A program made the translations under genes and the position numbers. DNA of 38,762 nt from Haloarcula argentinensis DSM 12282. GTDB taxonomy: Archaea; Halobacteriota; Halobacteria; Halobacteriales; Haloarculaceae. Location of the stretch: positions 32,412-71,173 of the forward strand of contig AOLX01000024.1 in assembly GCA_000336895.1 (NCBI GenBank), given 5' to 3'. This document shows positions 15,645-24,667 of the stretch, piece by piece. The notes beneath the pieces are model-generated. The model saw nothing but the letters and a program-made list of their open reading frames with translations. It was not told where the DNA came from and made no database searches. The first letter of the stretch is position 1. Every line of letters starts with the position of its first letter.

Positions 15645-17574
15645 GGGCTTGCACCTCCCTGAGCGGCGTCGTCGGGTCCCAGTCCCGGACCGGGATGTCG
15701 TGCCCCCGAAGCGTGGAAAGTCGGTTTTCACGGGCGAGATGCGCGTAGGCCCCAGCGACCGTCGACGGGTCCGTACAGTCCGGGCTGACCACCGAGACAC
15801 CGTGGCCGGCTCCCTCCAGTTGTCGGACGAGATCGACACCGTCGTCGTCACAGAGCGGCGAGACGACGACCACCTGCACGTCGGGGTCGAGCCGCGCCGT
15901 CAGGTCGTCGACGGCCTCGCGGATCTGCGTCGACTCCTCCGGTGGCGTCCACGGAACCGCGGCGTCGCCGGCTAGACGCGTCCGGATGGCCTCGCGGTGG
16001 GCCTCGCCGGTCGTCGCCGGCAGCCAGCAGTCGCCCGCCCCGACAGTCCCGATACCGACTGGAACCCCGTCGTCGAGCAATCGGTCGGCGACGCTGTAGG
16101 CGGCCGACGCGCCGTGGCGTGGCGCTGGGACATTGCCGGGTGTCGCCGCGACGTACGCCGCACGGCGGGCGTCGACGACCACGGCGACCCGCGGCTGTCG
16201 CGGTTCCTGAAACTCGACTGTCGCTAGGTCGCCGGTCTTTGCACGGTGGTGCCAGTCGATCCTCGACGCCGGGTCGCCGGGGCGGTACGCACGCAGCGAG
16301 TCGAACTCGACGCCGCTCCCGGTGACTCCTGCCTTCTGTTGCCCCGGCATCTGCGTCGCCTGCTCTCGGGGCGAGCTGGCGTCGTCACTGCGCCGCTCGA
16401 AGCCACACGCCAGGCTGTCGTGGCCGTCCGTCACCGCGACGGTCCGGACCGTCTCGCGTGCGCCGGCGAAATCGCCCGCAATCACGAGCGGCGATTCGAA
16501 CGCGTGGGTGCCCGGGACCGCCGTCAGCGCGTAGGTGAACGACCGCTCGGTGCCGGGCCGCAACGCGGTGGTCAGCCGCGGCGACCCCGAGCGGACGCTG
16601 AGTCCGGCGGGGACCCCGTCCAGCAGCCGGAGGTCCGGTATCGTCGTCTCGCCGACGTTCCGCACCGTCACGGTGACTTCGACGGTCGCTCCGGGGGTCG
16701 GCGTCCGCGGTTCGAGCGTTCGAGTGAGTTCGATGTCAGCCGTCGGCTCCCAGATCCGGGCGGCCCCGGCGAGTGCGATCCCGAACGCGGCGGTCAGTAC
16801 CGCCCCGGGAACGCCCATCACGACGCCGCCCGCGCTGGCAAGCAGAACCGCGACGGCGACGCGTCTGGTCCGTCCGGTCGATCGGGTTCGGGGGAGTTCG
16901 GCGGTAGGCCAGTACTCGCCCTGGGCCGCCCCGTCACCCATCGTTTCGACCGGAGCGAGCCGGCTGGCCGAGTCGGGCGCGTCGGTTGATAGTCGCTCGG
17001 CTAGCTCGGCGACGGCGTGGCGCGCCCGCTCGACCATAGGTAGCTCGGGTCGAACCAGAGGGAGTGACGCCCGACGCGGCAGCGGCGGGCAGAGCCCGTC
17101 GGCAAAGAAGGCGGCGGCCGTCTCGTCGGCAGTCCACTCACCACCCGCGAGTCGGTCGGCGGCCGCGCCCGGCGTGTCCCCGTCGGTCCGTCCGAGTACA
17201 TCGACGCCAAGCTCGTGGAGCGACGCGTACACCCGCTCCCTGGGCGTTCGCTCCCGCGCCCCGTCCCACTCGTCCGCGTCGTCGGCAGCGCGGCGACCGA
17301 CAGTGCTGATCCGGTCGAGCCGCTCGGCGAACGCCGCCCCGGGGACCCGATACTGGGGCCGGGACTCGGGCGTCGGAAGCCGTAGCTCCGGGTCGTCGCT
17401 GTCGAACAGCTCTCTGGCCGCGAGCACCACCGCCGCGGCCCCGACCCCGACTGTCAGCAGCGTCGCGGCCACGCGGGGCAGAAGTCCACCGCCCAGTTCG
17501 GGTAGTGCCAGCAGGAGCACGCCGGCACTGATAGCCAGGAGGCCGACGATAGTCGGAATGCGTCGCCGCCTCAC
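15628..17574 (-). CDS. DUF58 protein with an extra N-terminal membrane domain (fusion)
   Basis: 648 residues from GTG at 17574, overlapping the DUF4129 stop by 4 nt (GTGA). Residues 1-55 hold two helices, 55-225 a soluble, charged domain ([15 protein letters not shown] near 112), and about 235-272 two further helices. After these comes a beta-sandwich-like region ([19 protein letters not shown]) and the DUF58 core with [14 protein letters not shown] (W441) and a von Willebrand A-like strand VAVVVDARR (D468). The metal site D-x-S-x-S is not preserved (DARRA). Residues from about 225 on equal a complete DUF58 protein, so the first third looks like a separate family, DUF7269-like, joined in frame. 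Probably membrane-anchored and served by the MoxR ATPase. Confidence 0.88.
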   Translation of the reverse strand: MRRRRIPTIVGLLAISAGVLLLALPELGGGLLPRVAATLLTVGVGAAAVVLAARELFDSDDPELRLPTPESRPQYRVPGAAFAERLDRISTVGRRAADDADEWDGARERTPRERVYASLHELGVDVLGRTDGDTPGAAADRLAGGEWTADETAAAFFADGLCPPLPRRASLPLVRPELPMVERARHAVAELAERLSTDAPDSASRLAPVETMGDGAAQGEYWPTAELPRTRSTGRTRRVAVAVLLASAGGVVMGVPGAVLTAAFGIALAGAARIWEPTADIELTRTLEPRTPTPGATVEVTVTVRNVGETTIPDLRLLDGVPAGLSVRSGSPRLTTALRPGTERSFTYALTAVPGTHAFESPLVIAGDFAGARETVRTVAVTDGHDSLACGFERRSDDASSPREQATQMPGQQKAGVTGSGVEFDSLRAYRPGDPASRIDWHHRAKTGDLATVEFQEPRQPRVAVVVDARRAAYVAATPGNVPAPRHGASAAYSVADRLLDDGVPVGIGTVGAGDCWLPATTGEAHREAIRTRLAGDAAVPWTPPEESTQIREAVDDLTARLDPDVQVVVVSPLCDDDGVDLVRQLEGAGHGVSVVSPDCTDPSTVAGAYAHLARENRLSTLRGHDIPVRDWDPTTPLREVQARGAAV

Positions 17575-18272
17575 GATGCATCACCCCGGACAGGCGTGTC
17601 CAGCGACAGTGTGGTTACGACCGCTCGCGCCCGCCGCTCCCGCTCCGGTGTCGCGGCCGCGTCGCCGTACCGGACCGCACAGAACAGTTCGGTCAGCGCC
17701 GTCACCGGCTGCTGTGGGAGGCCGGACTCGATTGCCCCCTCCCGAACGTCGGCAGGTGTCACGGGCTTCTCAGCCGACAGTCCGGACGCCTCGCCGACCG
17801 ATTCGACGTGGGTTCTGAGTGCGGACCACGCCCGATACACGTCGTTTTCTGGTGGCGTATCCCCTGTGAGCAACACGGAATCGGCCGCGGGTGCCGTCGG
17901 CGTGGGTGGCGGGTCCTCGTCGTCGGAGTCCGGTTCGGTCGCCTCGCCGCGAGTCAGTTCGTACAGGACGACCAGCCCGCCCAGCACGACGAGCGCGAGG
18001 CCGGCGACGACCTGCCAGCGCGGCGGTCCGTCACTTGCGTTCGAGGCGGCCGCAGTCTCCGTTTCAGTCTCGGGAATACGGGTCGCCGACTGGGTCCCCT
18101 CCGGGGTACCGGGTCCGCCGCCACCCGGCCCTTGCGGGGGCGGCGTCGAATCGCCTGTCGACTCTCCGGTCGTCACCGTCGGCGCTGTCGAGACGGTGTC
18201 GAGCGACGCGGCGACCATCGCCAGCGCGACGACGGCGAGAACAGCCAGCGCCAGCGAGCCGAACCGCGCCAC
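17571..18272 (-). CDS. DUF4129 membrane protein
   Basis: 233 residues from the GTG at 18272. It has an N-terminal membrane segment (residues about 6-24), a long T/P/G-rich extracellular linker, a second membrane segment near 105-125 ([21 protein letters not shown]) and a cytosolic C-terminal domain that ends with the DUF4129 pattern [32 protein letters not shown]. The family sits beside MoxR and DUF58 genes in many prokaryotes; it lacks the transglutaminase domain that sometimes precedes DUF4129. The start is fixed by a clean GGAGG seven nt upstream. It overlaps the DUF58 gene by 4 nt. Confidence 0.88.
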   Translation of the reverse strand: MARFGSLALAVLAVVALAMVAASLDTVSTAPTVTTGESTGDSTPPPQGPGGGGPGTPEGTQSATRIPETETETAAASNASDGPPRWQVVAGLALVVLGGLVVLYELTRGEATEPDSDDEDPPPTPTAPAADSVLLTGDTPPENDVYRAWSALRTHVESVGEASGLSAEKPVTPADVREGAIESGLPQQPVTALTELFCAVRYGDAAATPERERRARAVVTTLSLDTPVRGDAS

Positions 18273-18279
18273 AGTTACG

Positions 18280-18284
18280 CCTCC
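18280..18284 (-). promoter_or_regulatory. Shine-Dalgarno GGAGG deciding the DUF4129 GTG start
   Basis: GGAGG on the minus strand, separated by 7 nt from the GTG at 18272. It is complementary to the 3' end of archaeal 16S rRNA and argues for translation from this GTG in the middle of the operon. Confidence 0.7.
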
Positions 18285-18333
18285 CGGTTGCCGGCTCCAG
18301 CGGGCCGGTGCGACTGTCTTTCCACCATCCGAC

Positions 18334-19317
18334 TCACTCCCCGGCCGCCGGCGTCTCGGGGGCAGCCGGCGACACCGTCGGCACTGCGACGCTGTCGAAC
18401 ACGTCAGCGACGACATCGTCGGCGGTCGTCCCGTCCACGGTCGCATCGGTCGTCAGGACCAGTCGGTGGGCCAGGACCGGCGCACCGACGGTCTGTACGT
18501 CGACCGGGCGCACGTACTCCCGGCCGGCGATCACCGCGTGGCTCCGAGCGGCTTCGAGCAGGCGCTGGCTCCCGCGAGGGGAGACGCCGACCTCGGTCCG
18601 GGCGTCTCGGCGGGTCCTGTGGACGATGTCGATGAGGTAGCTCAGGATATCGTCGTCGACGGTCACTCGCTCGGGAACGGATTGCAGGCGGCGCACGCCC
18701 TCGGGGTCGAGGACATCGTCGACAGAAGGTGCCTTGGACTCTCGCTCGGTCCGCTGGCGGAGCAACCCCCTCTCGGCGCTGGCCTCGGGGTAGCCGATGC
18801 TGGTCTTGACGAGGAAGCGGTCGCGCTGGGCCTCCGGCAGGGGGAACACGCCCTCGCTCTCGACGGGGTTCTGGGTCGCAACGACGACGAACGGCTCCGG
18901 CAGCGGGTGGGTGTCGCCGTCGACGGTCACCTGGCCCTCCGCCATCGCCTCCAGCAGCGCGGCCTGGGTCTTCGGCGGCGCGCGGTTGATCTCGTCGGCC
19001 AGCACGAAATTAGCGAAGATCGGGCCCTCGGAGAACTCGAACTTGCCGTCACCTTCGCGGTAGACATGCGTCCCGGTCACGTCCGCCGGTAGTAGGTCGG
19101 GCGTGAACTGCACCCGCGAGAAAGAGAGCCCCAGCGCGGATGCGAAGCTCCGGGCGGTCAGCGTCTTGCCGGTCCCCGGTACGTCCTCGATGAGCACGTG
19201 ACCACGGGCGAGGACGGCGGTCAACACGGTTTCGAGGAACTCCCGCTCGGCGACGACGCCCTCAGAAATCGTATCCAGGATCCGGTCACAGTCGTCGCAG
19301 GCGTCTGAAACGTTCAT
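18334..19317 (-). CDS. MoxR-family AAA+ ATPase
   Basis: 327 residues from [17 protein letters not shown]+ motor with Walker A DVPGTGKT at residues 45-52, Walker B LADEIN at 106-111 followed by [14 protein letters not shown], sensor 1 ATQNP near 145 and sensor-2-like [18 protein letters not shown] near 245-262. MoxR ATPases work with vWA/DUF58 proteins encoded next to them to assemble or activate metal-containing or membrane complexes; here the partners would be the downstream DUF58 and DUF4129 proteins. The frame extends to 19440, but the ATG at 19317 fits the family and its TATA box. Confidence 0.95.
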   Translation of the reverse strand: MNVSDACDDCDRILDTISEGVVAEREFLETVLTAVLARGHVLIEDVPGTGKTLTARSFASALGLSFSRVQFTPDLLPADVTGTHVYREGDGKFEFSEGPIFANFVLADEINRAPPKTQAALLEAMAEGQVTVDGDTHPLPEPFVVVATQNPVESEGVFPLPEAQRDRFLVKTSIGYPEASAERGLLRQRTERESKAPSVDDVLDPEGVRRLQSVPERVTVDDDILSYLIDIVHRTRRDARTEVGVSPRGSQRLLEAARSHAVIAGREYVRPVDVQTVGAPVLAHRLVLTTDATVDGTTADDVVADVFDSVAVPTVSPAAPETPAAGE

Positions 19318-19340
19318 CGTACTCCCGGCTGGCACCGCCG

Positions 19341-19350
19341 ACATATTAGT
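19341..19350 (-). promoter_or_regulatory. TATA box of the MoxR operon
   Basis: ACTAATATGT on the minus strand centred about 28 nt before the ATG at 19317, which predicts a leaderless MoxR mRNA. Just upstream, TTTCTC-GGT-GAGAAA (about 19361-19375) forms a small inverted repeat that could end the preceding transcript or bind a regulator. Confidence 0.5.
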
Positions 19351-19384
19351 AGTATGAACACAATTTCTCACCGAGAAAACGGGG

Positions 19385-20359
19385 TCAGACGACGGCCAAT
19401 CCGCTCGGGACCTGGTCGTACTCGGCTGTCCAGTCTCCATCGTCAGGCCATCGCCTGACCCACGTCTCCCCGTACTTCGACTGGAACAGGCCGTGGTTCG
19501 TCAACGCGAGAAAGCCGTCGTCCGGGTCAGCGGCGAGCACCGGCCGGGCCAGCCCCGACGGTCCCGGCAGGCCGTCCATCGATTGCGTCCACCGGTCACC
19601 GTCCCACCGATACACGTAGCTCTCGCCGCTGGTGCTGTGCGCCGACCGGGGGCCGCTGGCCGCCGAGACGACGACGCGGTCCGGGTCGTCGGGGTGAACG
19701 GCTAGTCCCCACACGTACCGATGCGCCAGTCCCTCCTGCGGGTGGGTCCACGTCGCTCCCCGGTCGGTCGACAGGGCGAAGCCGTCGCCAGCAGCGGTGT
19801 ACACCCGATCCGGGGCATCGGGATGGGTCGCCAGTGTGTGGTTGTCCCGCCGAGCGCCGTCGGGGTGGTCGACCCACGTCTCCCCGCCGTTGGGACTGTG
19901 GACGAACGCGCCGGCCTCGATGGCGGCGTACACCCGTTCCGGGTCGTCCGGCGCGAGGGCGAGCCAGCGCACGTGGTGGGAGTGTGGCCGCGGCGGGAAC
20001 GCCCACCGCGACGCCGAGTCGAGGTCGGTCAGTCCGGGGCGCTCGGTCCACGTCTCCCCGCCGTCAGCCGAACGGTAGACCGCGCTCGGTTCCGTCCCGG
20101 CCCACACTACGTCAGCGTCGTGTTGGCTGACCGTGACGCTCATCACGCGGTCGCCTGCGTCGAGAACCGTTTCCCACGTCGCCCCACCATCAGTCGTCCG
20201 CTGGAGGCCAGCGTCCGAGGTGCCCACGAAGGCACGCCCCGGCTCGGACGCTCCTGCAGCGATACACTCGATGTCGTGGCCGAGGAGGCCGCCGTCCCAG
20301 CCGCTGTGGCTGTCGCCGACGAGGACGCGGTCCCCGAGCGCGGCGTAGACGGTGTCCAT
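19385..20359 (-). CDS. BNR/VPS10-like beta-propeller protein
   Basis: 324 residues. It contains at least four Asp-box/BNR repeats: TTDGGATWE, SADGGETWT, SPNGGETWV and STDRGATWT, each preceded by a strand such as RVYAAI or RVYTAAG (pattern D-P-x-R-V-Y). These are blades of a sialidase/VPS10-type propeller of photosystem assembly factor (Ycf48) or xyloglucanase-like proteins. No signal peptide or membrane segment is seen, so it is predicted to be cytosolic; without catalytic Arg/Glu signatures it is more likely a binding scaffold than a hydrolase. Its stop is 68 nt upstream of MoxR, in the same direction. Confidence 0.85.
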   Translation of the reverse strand: MDTVYAALGDRVLVGDSHSGWDGGLLGHDIECIAAGASEPGRAFVGTSDAGLQRTTDGGATWETVLDAGDRVMSVTVSQHDADVVWAGTEPSAVYRSADGGETWTERPGLTDLDSASRWAFPPRPHSHHVRWLALAPDDPERVYAAIEAGAFVHSPNGGETWVDHPDGARRDNHTLATHPDAPDRVYTAAGDGFALSTDRGATWTHPQEGLAHRYVWGLAVHPDDPDRVVVSAASGPRSAHSTSGESYVYRWDGDRWTQSMDGLPGPSGLARPVLAADPDDGFLALTNHGLFQSKYGETWVRRWPDDGDWTAEYDQVPSGLAVV

Positions 20360-20400
20360 AGCCGACTGTACGACGCCCGGGCGAAGAAAGCTGGCGGTGG

Positions 20401-22533
20401 TCAGCGACTGACCGACCGTGTCAGTGCGAAGACGTACAGCGCGACGAAGAAGGCGCCGAGGAACGCCTCGGACTGGGCCAGCAGGGAGACGGTCGGATCG
20501 CTGACCTCGCCGACGCCGCCGAGGAAGAACGCGATGAATGACCCGAGGCTGAGCTGGCCGTACTGGCTAACACTCGCGAACAGGTCCGGCGCGATGGCGA
20601 GGTACAGGCCCGCGTATGCGGCGATGAGTACAGCCGACGCCGCGAGCGTGTACGACGCCCGCTCGCCGTAGCCGGTCGTCACGAACAGGAACACGTTCAT
20701 CCCCCAGCGGGCGAGCGCCCGCGCCCGCTCTCGCAGGGATGCGCCGCTGTCGCGGACGCGCCGGGAGTGACAGCGCCGCCGGTAGGCCAACTGTGACATG
20801 AAGAACTCGGAGGCAGCGGTGTTGTCGGCGATGTCGTTCGCGCCGTTTTTCGCCCGGAGATACGTCACTTCACCGGCAGCGGCATCGATTTGCCCGTCCA
20901 TCGCCGCCGACAGTCGTTCGAATGTCGTGCTGGCATCCGTATCGAGCGCCCCGGCCCTGGCCCGCTCGGCCGCCAGGTCGACCACTGTCGCCGGTTCGTC
21001 GGCCGCTGGGTCCGTGCCGTCCGCCAGGGCTCCGACCGCGTCATCGAGGGCGGCCGGGTACGCTAGTGCGGCCCGAAGGCCGTCCCGAAGCGCGCTATCG
21101 AGTTCGTGCAAGCAGTAGTTGGCCCCCTCCAGATCGAGAGCATCGTCATCACGGAAGTCGAAGCCCGCGAACCGTGTCCGATAGAACGCAACTCTGTCGA
21201 GGACGCTCTCTGTCCCGTCGCCCTCGAATCGGAGCGTCCCCAGCGTCGTCCGCTTCAAGTCATACACCGTGGCTCCTGCGTTCGGCTGACCGAACACACC
21301 GTCCTCGACCGTCGTCTCGGTCAGTGAGACGAACGCGACTCCGTCTGGCCCCACAGCGGTCGGTTGCAGGTCGACCGTGCCGACAGCGCAGTCGTGGAGT
21401 CCCACAGTGCCCAGACAGGTCACGTCTGGCGCACGTAGCCGGTCGATATCGCTGTCTTCGAACTGCGGGCTCGCCAGCGTCGCCCCGTCTAACTGCAGGT
21501 CCGCCACGGTCGTGTCAGCGAACTCAGCCCCGACTACCGCCGCGTCTGTGGCGTCGAGTCGCTCGATGTCCGCCCCGGCGAAGTCGGTACCGACGAACAC
21601 CGAGTCGTGGACGACCAGTTTCATCGAAACCACCGCGTCGGCGAACGTCGCATCGGTAAGCGTCACGTCTGGGAGGTAGAGCCGCTCGGCCTCGACCCGC
21701 TCGAAGACGGCCTCGTCGTAGCTGGTCTCGTTGAAGTAGCCGCCGCTGAACGTCGCGCCATAGAACCGCGCTGTGCCGAAATCCGCCCACCGGAAGTCAG
21801 CCTCGTCGAAGGTCGCGTGGTAGAAATCCCCGGTCCCGAACGTCGCCTCGTCGAAGTCGGCCATCTCCAGCGTGGCGTGCTGGAACGACCCCTCATCGAT
21901 AGTCACCCGATCGAATCCAGCGTCGGTCACCGACGCCCGGTCGAAGGTTGTGGTTCCAATTGTCGCGTCGCGGGCGTCAATCTCGGAGAGCACTGCACGC
22001 TCGAACGTAGCGGTGTCCAGTTGTGCGTCCCGGATGTCCACCCGGTCCGCCGTCACCCCGGTAAACACTGCCTCGGCAATCGTCGCGTGCCTCGCGTCGA
22101 TCTCGTGATACGTCCCGTCAAAGGTCGCTGTCCCCGTGACCGTCGTTCCCCGGAGGTCGAGGCGCTGGCCGAACTCGCTGTCGGTACAGTCAAGTCGGTT
22201 GATTGTCGCTCCGCGGAGGTCGACCGGGTGGTTGTCGGCGGCGTCGACCACCGCGTTCGACAGGTCGAGGACGTCGAAGGTGGCACCGATGAACTGTTTT
22301 GCTCGCTTGCGGTCCTCCCGACTTGCGGTGGGATCTCCAGCAATCGCATCGAGGAACGCCTCGGATACGTCCACGTCGTCGGGGATGGCCTCGGACCGGC
22401 AGTGGAACGGACACCGTTCTCTGTCTTCGAGCGCGCCGTGTGGACAGTCCCACTCCTGTTCGGGTTCGGCTTCGAACCCTGCGAGGTCGTCGGTGAACGT
22501 ACAGCGACTCTCGGCGCGCCCCGACCAGGCCAT
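20401..22533 (-). CDS. Pentapeptide-repeat protein with C-terminal channel-like membrane module
   Basis: 710 residues. The N-terminus has a cysteine/histidine cluster (C12, then WDCPHG and CPFHC near 29-45) that could bind zinc. Residues about 80-430 contain many A(D/E/T)F-type five-residue units, for example ADFDEATFGTGDFYHATFDEADF, expected to fold as a right-handed quadrilateral helix. A helical linker follows. The end holds a helix at 628-648, a loop with SLGSFIAFFLGGVGE (filter-like GGVGE at about 672-676) and a helix at about 688-706. The layout is that of two-helix ion channels (Ion_trans_2) but the T-x-G-Y-G-D filter is altered. No signal peptide. Minus-strand neighbours are the BNR protein (41 nt) and the S9 peptidase. 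Confidence 0.9.
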   Translation of the reverse strand: MAWSGRAESRCTFTDDLAGFEAEPEQEWDCPHGALEDRERCPFHCRSEAIPDDVDVSEAFLDAIAGDPTASREDRKRAKQFIGATFDVLDLSNAVVDAADNHPVDLRGATINRLDCTDSEFGQRLDLRGTTVTGTATFDGTYHEIDARHATIAEAVFTGVTADRVDIRDAQLDTATFERAVLSEIDARDATIGTTTFDRASVTDAGFDRVTIDEGSFQHATLEMADFDEATFGTGDFYHATFDEADFRWADFGTARFYGATFSGGYFNETSYDEAVFERVEAERLYLPDVTLTDATFADAVVSMKLVVHDSVFVGTDFAGADIERLDATDAAVVGAEFADTTVADLQLDGATLASPQFEDSDIDRLRAPDVTCLGTVGLHDCAVGTVDLQPTAVGPDGVAFVSLTETTVEDGVFGQPNAGATVYDLKRTTLGTLRFEGDGTESVLDRVAFYRTRFAGFDFRDDDALDLEGANYCLHELDSALRDGLRAALAYPAALDDAVGALADGTDPAADEPATVVDLAAERARAGALDTDASTTFERLSAAMDGQIDAAAGEVTYLRAKNGANDIADNTAASEFFMSQLAYRRRCHSRRVRDSGASLRERARALARWGMNVFLFVTTGYGERASYTLAASAVLIAAYAGLYLAIAPDLFASVSQYGQLSLGSFIAFFLGGVGEVSDPTVSLLAQSEAFLGAFFVALYVFALTRSVSR

Positions 22534-22586
22534 CGTTGCCAGAAACGGTCGACAGGCAGGGTGATAAGCGCTTCTACACCGAGGAC

Positions 22587-24494
22587 TCAGCCGTCTGTGG
22601 CGACTGCTTCCGTCCCGACTCGCCGACCAAGGAAGTCATCGAGGAGGCGGAACAGCCGTTTTTTCTGCTCAATGTCTGAGGAGGCGTGGCCCTCCTCGCC
22701 GAGTTCCCGGTACTCGAACACCCCGTCCGGTCCTTCGATGTAGCCCGCGTCTTCGAGGGCATCGCGGAACAGTCGGGCCTGCGAGACCGGAACTCGGCGG
22801 TCGTTGACGCCGTGGATGATGAACAGCGGGGCGTCGAGGTTACCGACGTGGGTGATGGGCGACCGTTCCTCGTACAGCTCCGGGTTCGCCGTTGGGGTAC
22901 CGATGTTCTTCTCCATCAACTCCGTTCGGTAGTGCGGCATCGTGTGCTCGTACTGGTCTTCGAGGTCTGTGAGACCGATCCAGGCGACCCCGGCGTCGTA
23001 GAGGTCCGGGTACTGGACCAGCTGCCAGTACGCCGAATAGCCCCCGTAGGAGCCGCCGAAGACGACGACGCGCTCTTCGTCCAGCCACTCGCGCGTCGCG
23101 AGGATGTGTTCCGCGGCCGAGGCCACGTCGCCCTGTTCGGCCCCGCCCCAGTCGTCGTACAGTTCGCGGATGAACTCGCGGCCGTGGCCGGTCGAGCCAC
23201 GGTAGTTCACCTGCAGGACGGAGAAGCCACGCTGAACGAGGAACTGCGTGTAGAGATCGAAGGACTTGCTGTCCATCCCGCGGGGGCCGCCGTGGGGGTT
23301 CACAATGAGCGGGGACGGTCGCTCGCCCGAATCATAGAGGAGACAGCCGATATCCAGCGTGTCGTACGGTTTGTGCTCGACGGCCGCCTGTCGCGTTTCG
23401 GGCACGCCGTCGGATTCGATGGTGAAGTACTCGGCATCGGCGAAAGTCCCGGACGAGAACGGTCCATACTCGGCCTCGACCAGCGGCTCTGTTTCGTCGG
23501 TCGTGAGGTCGTACGCGACCAGTTCGGGGCGGTTCGTCGGCGTCGTGTGCAACGCCAGGAGACGGTCGTCGGCAAGCATCGGGTCGCCGCCCATCCGGCC
23601 GAACGACGCGACGCCTTCCGGGAGGTCGAGTTCGCGGCCCTCGCCGGTCTCGACATCGTACACGACGGGTATCTTTGAGGCCTCGCGGGTCCGAACGGCC
23701 AGGACCCGCTCGCCGTCGGAGAGAAACGCCTGTGGTTCCTCCTCGAATCCGCCGCCGAACCACATTACCTCGTCCGTCTCCAGGTCGTAGACACCGCTCC
23801 GGGAGAGGTCCTCGCTGTTGTCGGAGACCAGCAGTCTGTCACTGTCGTGTCCCCAGTCGACTGGGACGGCCTCCGCGCCAGTGACGCCGATCTTCAGGTT
23901 CTCCGGGTTCGACCCGTCCGCGTCGCTGACGTACACGTCCATGTTGTCGAAGTCGTCCGTCTCGTTGGTTGTGTACGCCAGCCGCGACCCGTCGGGCGAG
24001 AGTAGCCCCGCGTGAACCGCCCGCTCGTAATCGGTCAGCTTCGTCGTCTCGCCGCTCCCGAGGTGGTGGCTGTAGAGGTTCATCTGCCCGTCGCGGGTCG
24101 ACCCCAGAAGCAGCGTCTCGCCGTCCTCGCTCACGTCCTGTATCACCACCTGACCGTTCATCTCGACGACCGCCTCGACCGAGCCGTCCCGGTCGATGGC
24201 GTACACGTCGTTCTGTTCGTTGCCGTCGTCGTCGAGGTGGAAGAACACCCGCTCACCGTCGGCCCCCCACTCGACGTGCCAGCGGGCGTTCCGTGGGACC
24301 TCGCCGTCGCTCCACTGCTCAGCGGAACCGCTATCGACATCGAGTACGTGGAGTTCGTTGCGTCCACTCACGTCGTAGTAGAAGGCCACCTCGTCGCCGT
24401 CAGGGGACGCCGTTGGATGGGCCAGCGTCGGCAGGCCAGCGAGTTCCTCTAGCACCGCCTCGGGGTCCGTCGGACCGCTGTCAGGGTCGGACAT
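22587..24494 (-). CDS. S9 family serine peptidase (prolyl oligopeptidase type)
   Basis: 635 residues from the ATG at 24494; a TTG three codons earlier is possible. The first part is a WD40/TolB-like propeller (repeats of the form SPDGxxxAY or VxxDxxxG), and the last 270 residues an alpha/beta hydrolase. The catalytic triad is S482 in GGSYGGYS, D565 in HGVNDRR and H603 in EEGHAS. The oxyanion-side motif NPHGGPRG precedes it. Likely cytosolic, since no signal peptide is present; it cleaves short peptides in the general family role (acylaminoacyl peptidase or dipeptidyl peptidase type). Confidence 0.95.
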   Translation of the reverse strand: MSDPDSGPTDPEAVLEELAGLPTLAHPTASPDGDEVAFYYDVSGRNELHVLDVDSGSAEQWSDGEVPRNARWHVEWGADGERVFFHLDDDGNEQNDVYAIDRDGSVEAVVEMNGQVVIQDVSEDGETLLLGSTRDGQMNLYSHHLGSGETTKLTDYERAVHAGLLSPDGSRLAYTTNETDDFDNMDVYVSDADGSNPENLKIGVTGAEAVPVDWGHDSDRLLVSDNSEDLSRSGVYDLETDEVMWFGGGFEEEPQAFLSDGERVLAVRTREASKIPVVYDVETGEGRELDLPEGVASFGRMGGDPMLADDRLLALHTTPTNRPELVAYDLTTDETEPLVEAEYGPFSSGTFADAEYFTIESDGVPETRQAAVEHKPYDTLDIGCLLYDSGERPSPLIVNPHGGPRGMDSKSFDLYTQFLVQRGFSVLQVNYRGSTGHGREFIRELYDDWGGAEQGDVASAAEHILATREWLDEERVVVFGGSYGGYSAYWQLVQYPDLYDAGVAWIGLTDLEDQYEHTMPHYRTELMEKNIGTPTANPELYEERSPITHVGNLDAPLFIIHGVNDRRVPVSQARLFRDALEDAGYIEGPDGVFEYRELGEEGHASSDIEQKKRLFRLLDDFLGRRVGTEAVATDG

Positions 24495-24667
24495 ACGAAA
24501 CAACGTATCGGACGGCTAACTTGTAGTTGTTCTGCCGACATTAGAGAACGCCGTGAGTGAATACACTCGAACAGCCAGACAGCCCCGCCCGAAGTCAGCC
24601 GGGAAACCCGAGCTGGGTTGGACTGTCCGGTTCTATCTTGTTTATACCACGGGATATTCCCACTCTG

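Noticed and set aside
20401..22533. TTGYGE in the pentapeptide protein as the selectivity filter
   Set aside because: It lies before the first of the two helices, so it cannot be at the pore; the real pore-loop position reads GGVGE.
20401..22533. CRISPR-like or tandem DNA repeat
   Set aside because: The regularity is in five-residue protein units, with no repeated DNA sequence; no direct repeats with spacers are seen anywhere in the window.
21607..22743. 378-aa frame on the plus strand
   Set aside because: Antisense to the pentapeptide-repeat gene, whose repeat pattern makes long mirror frames.
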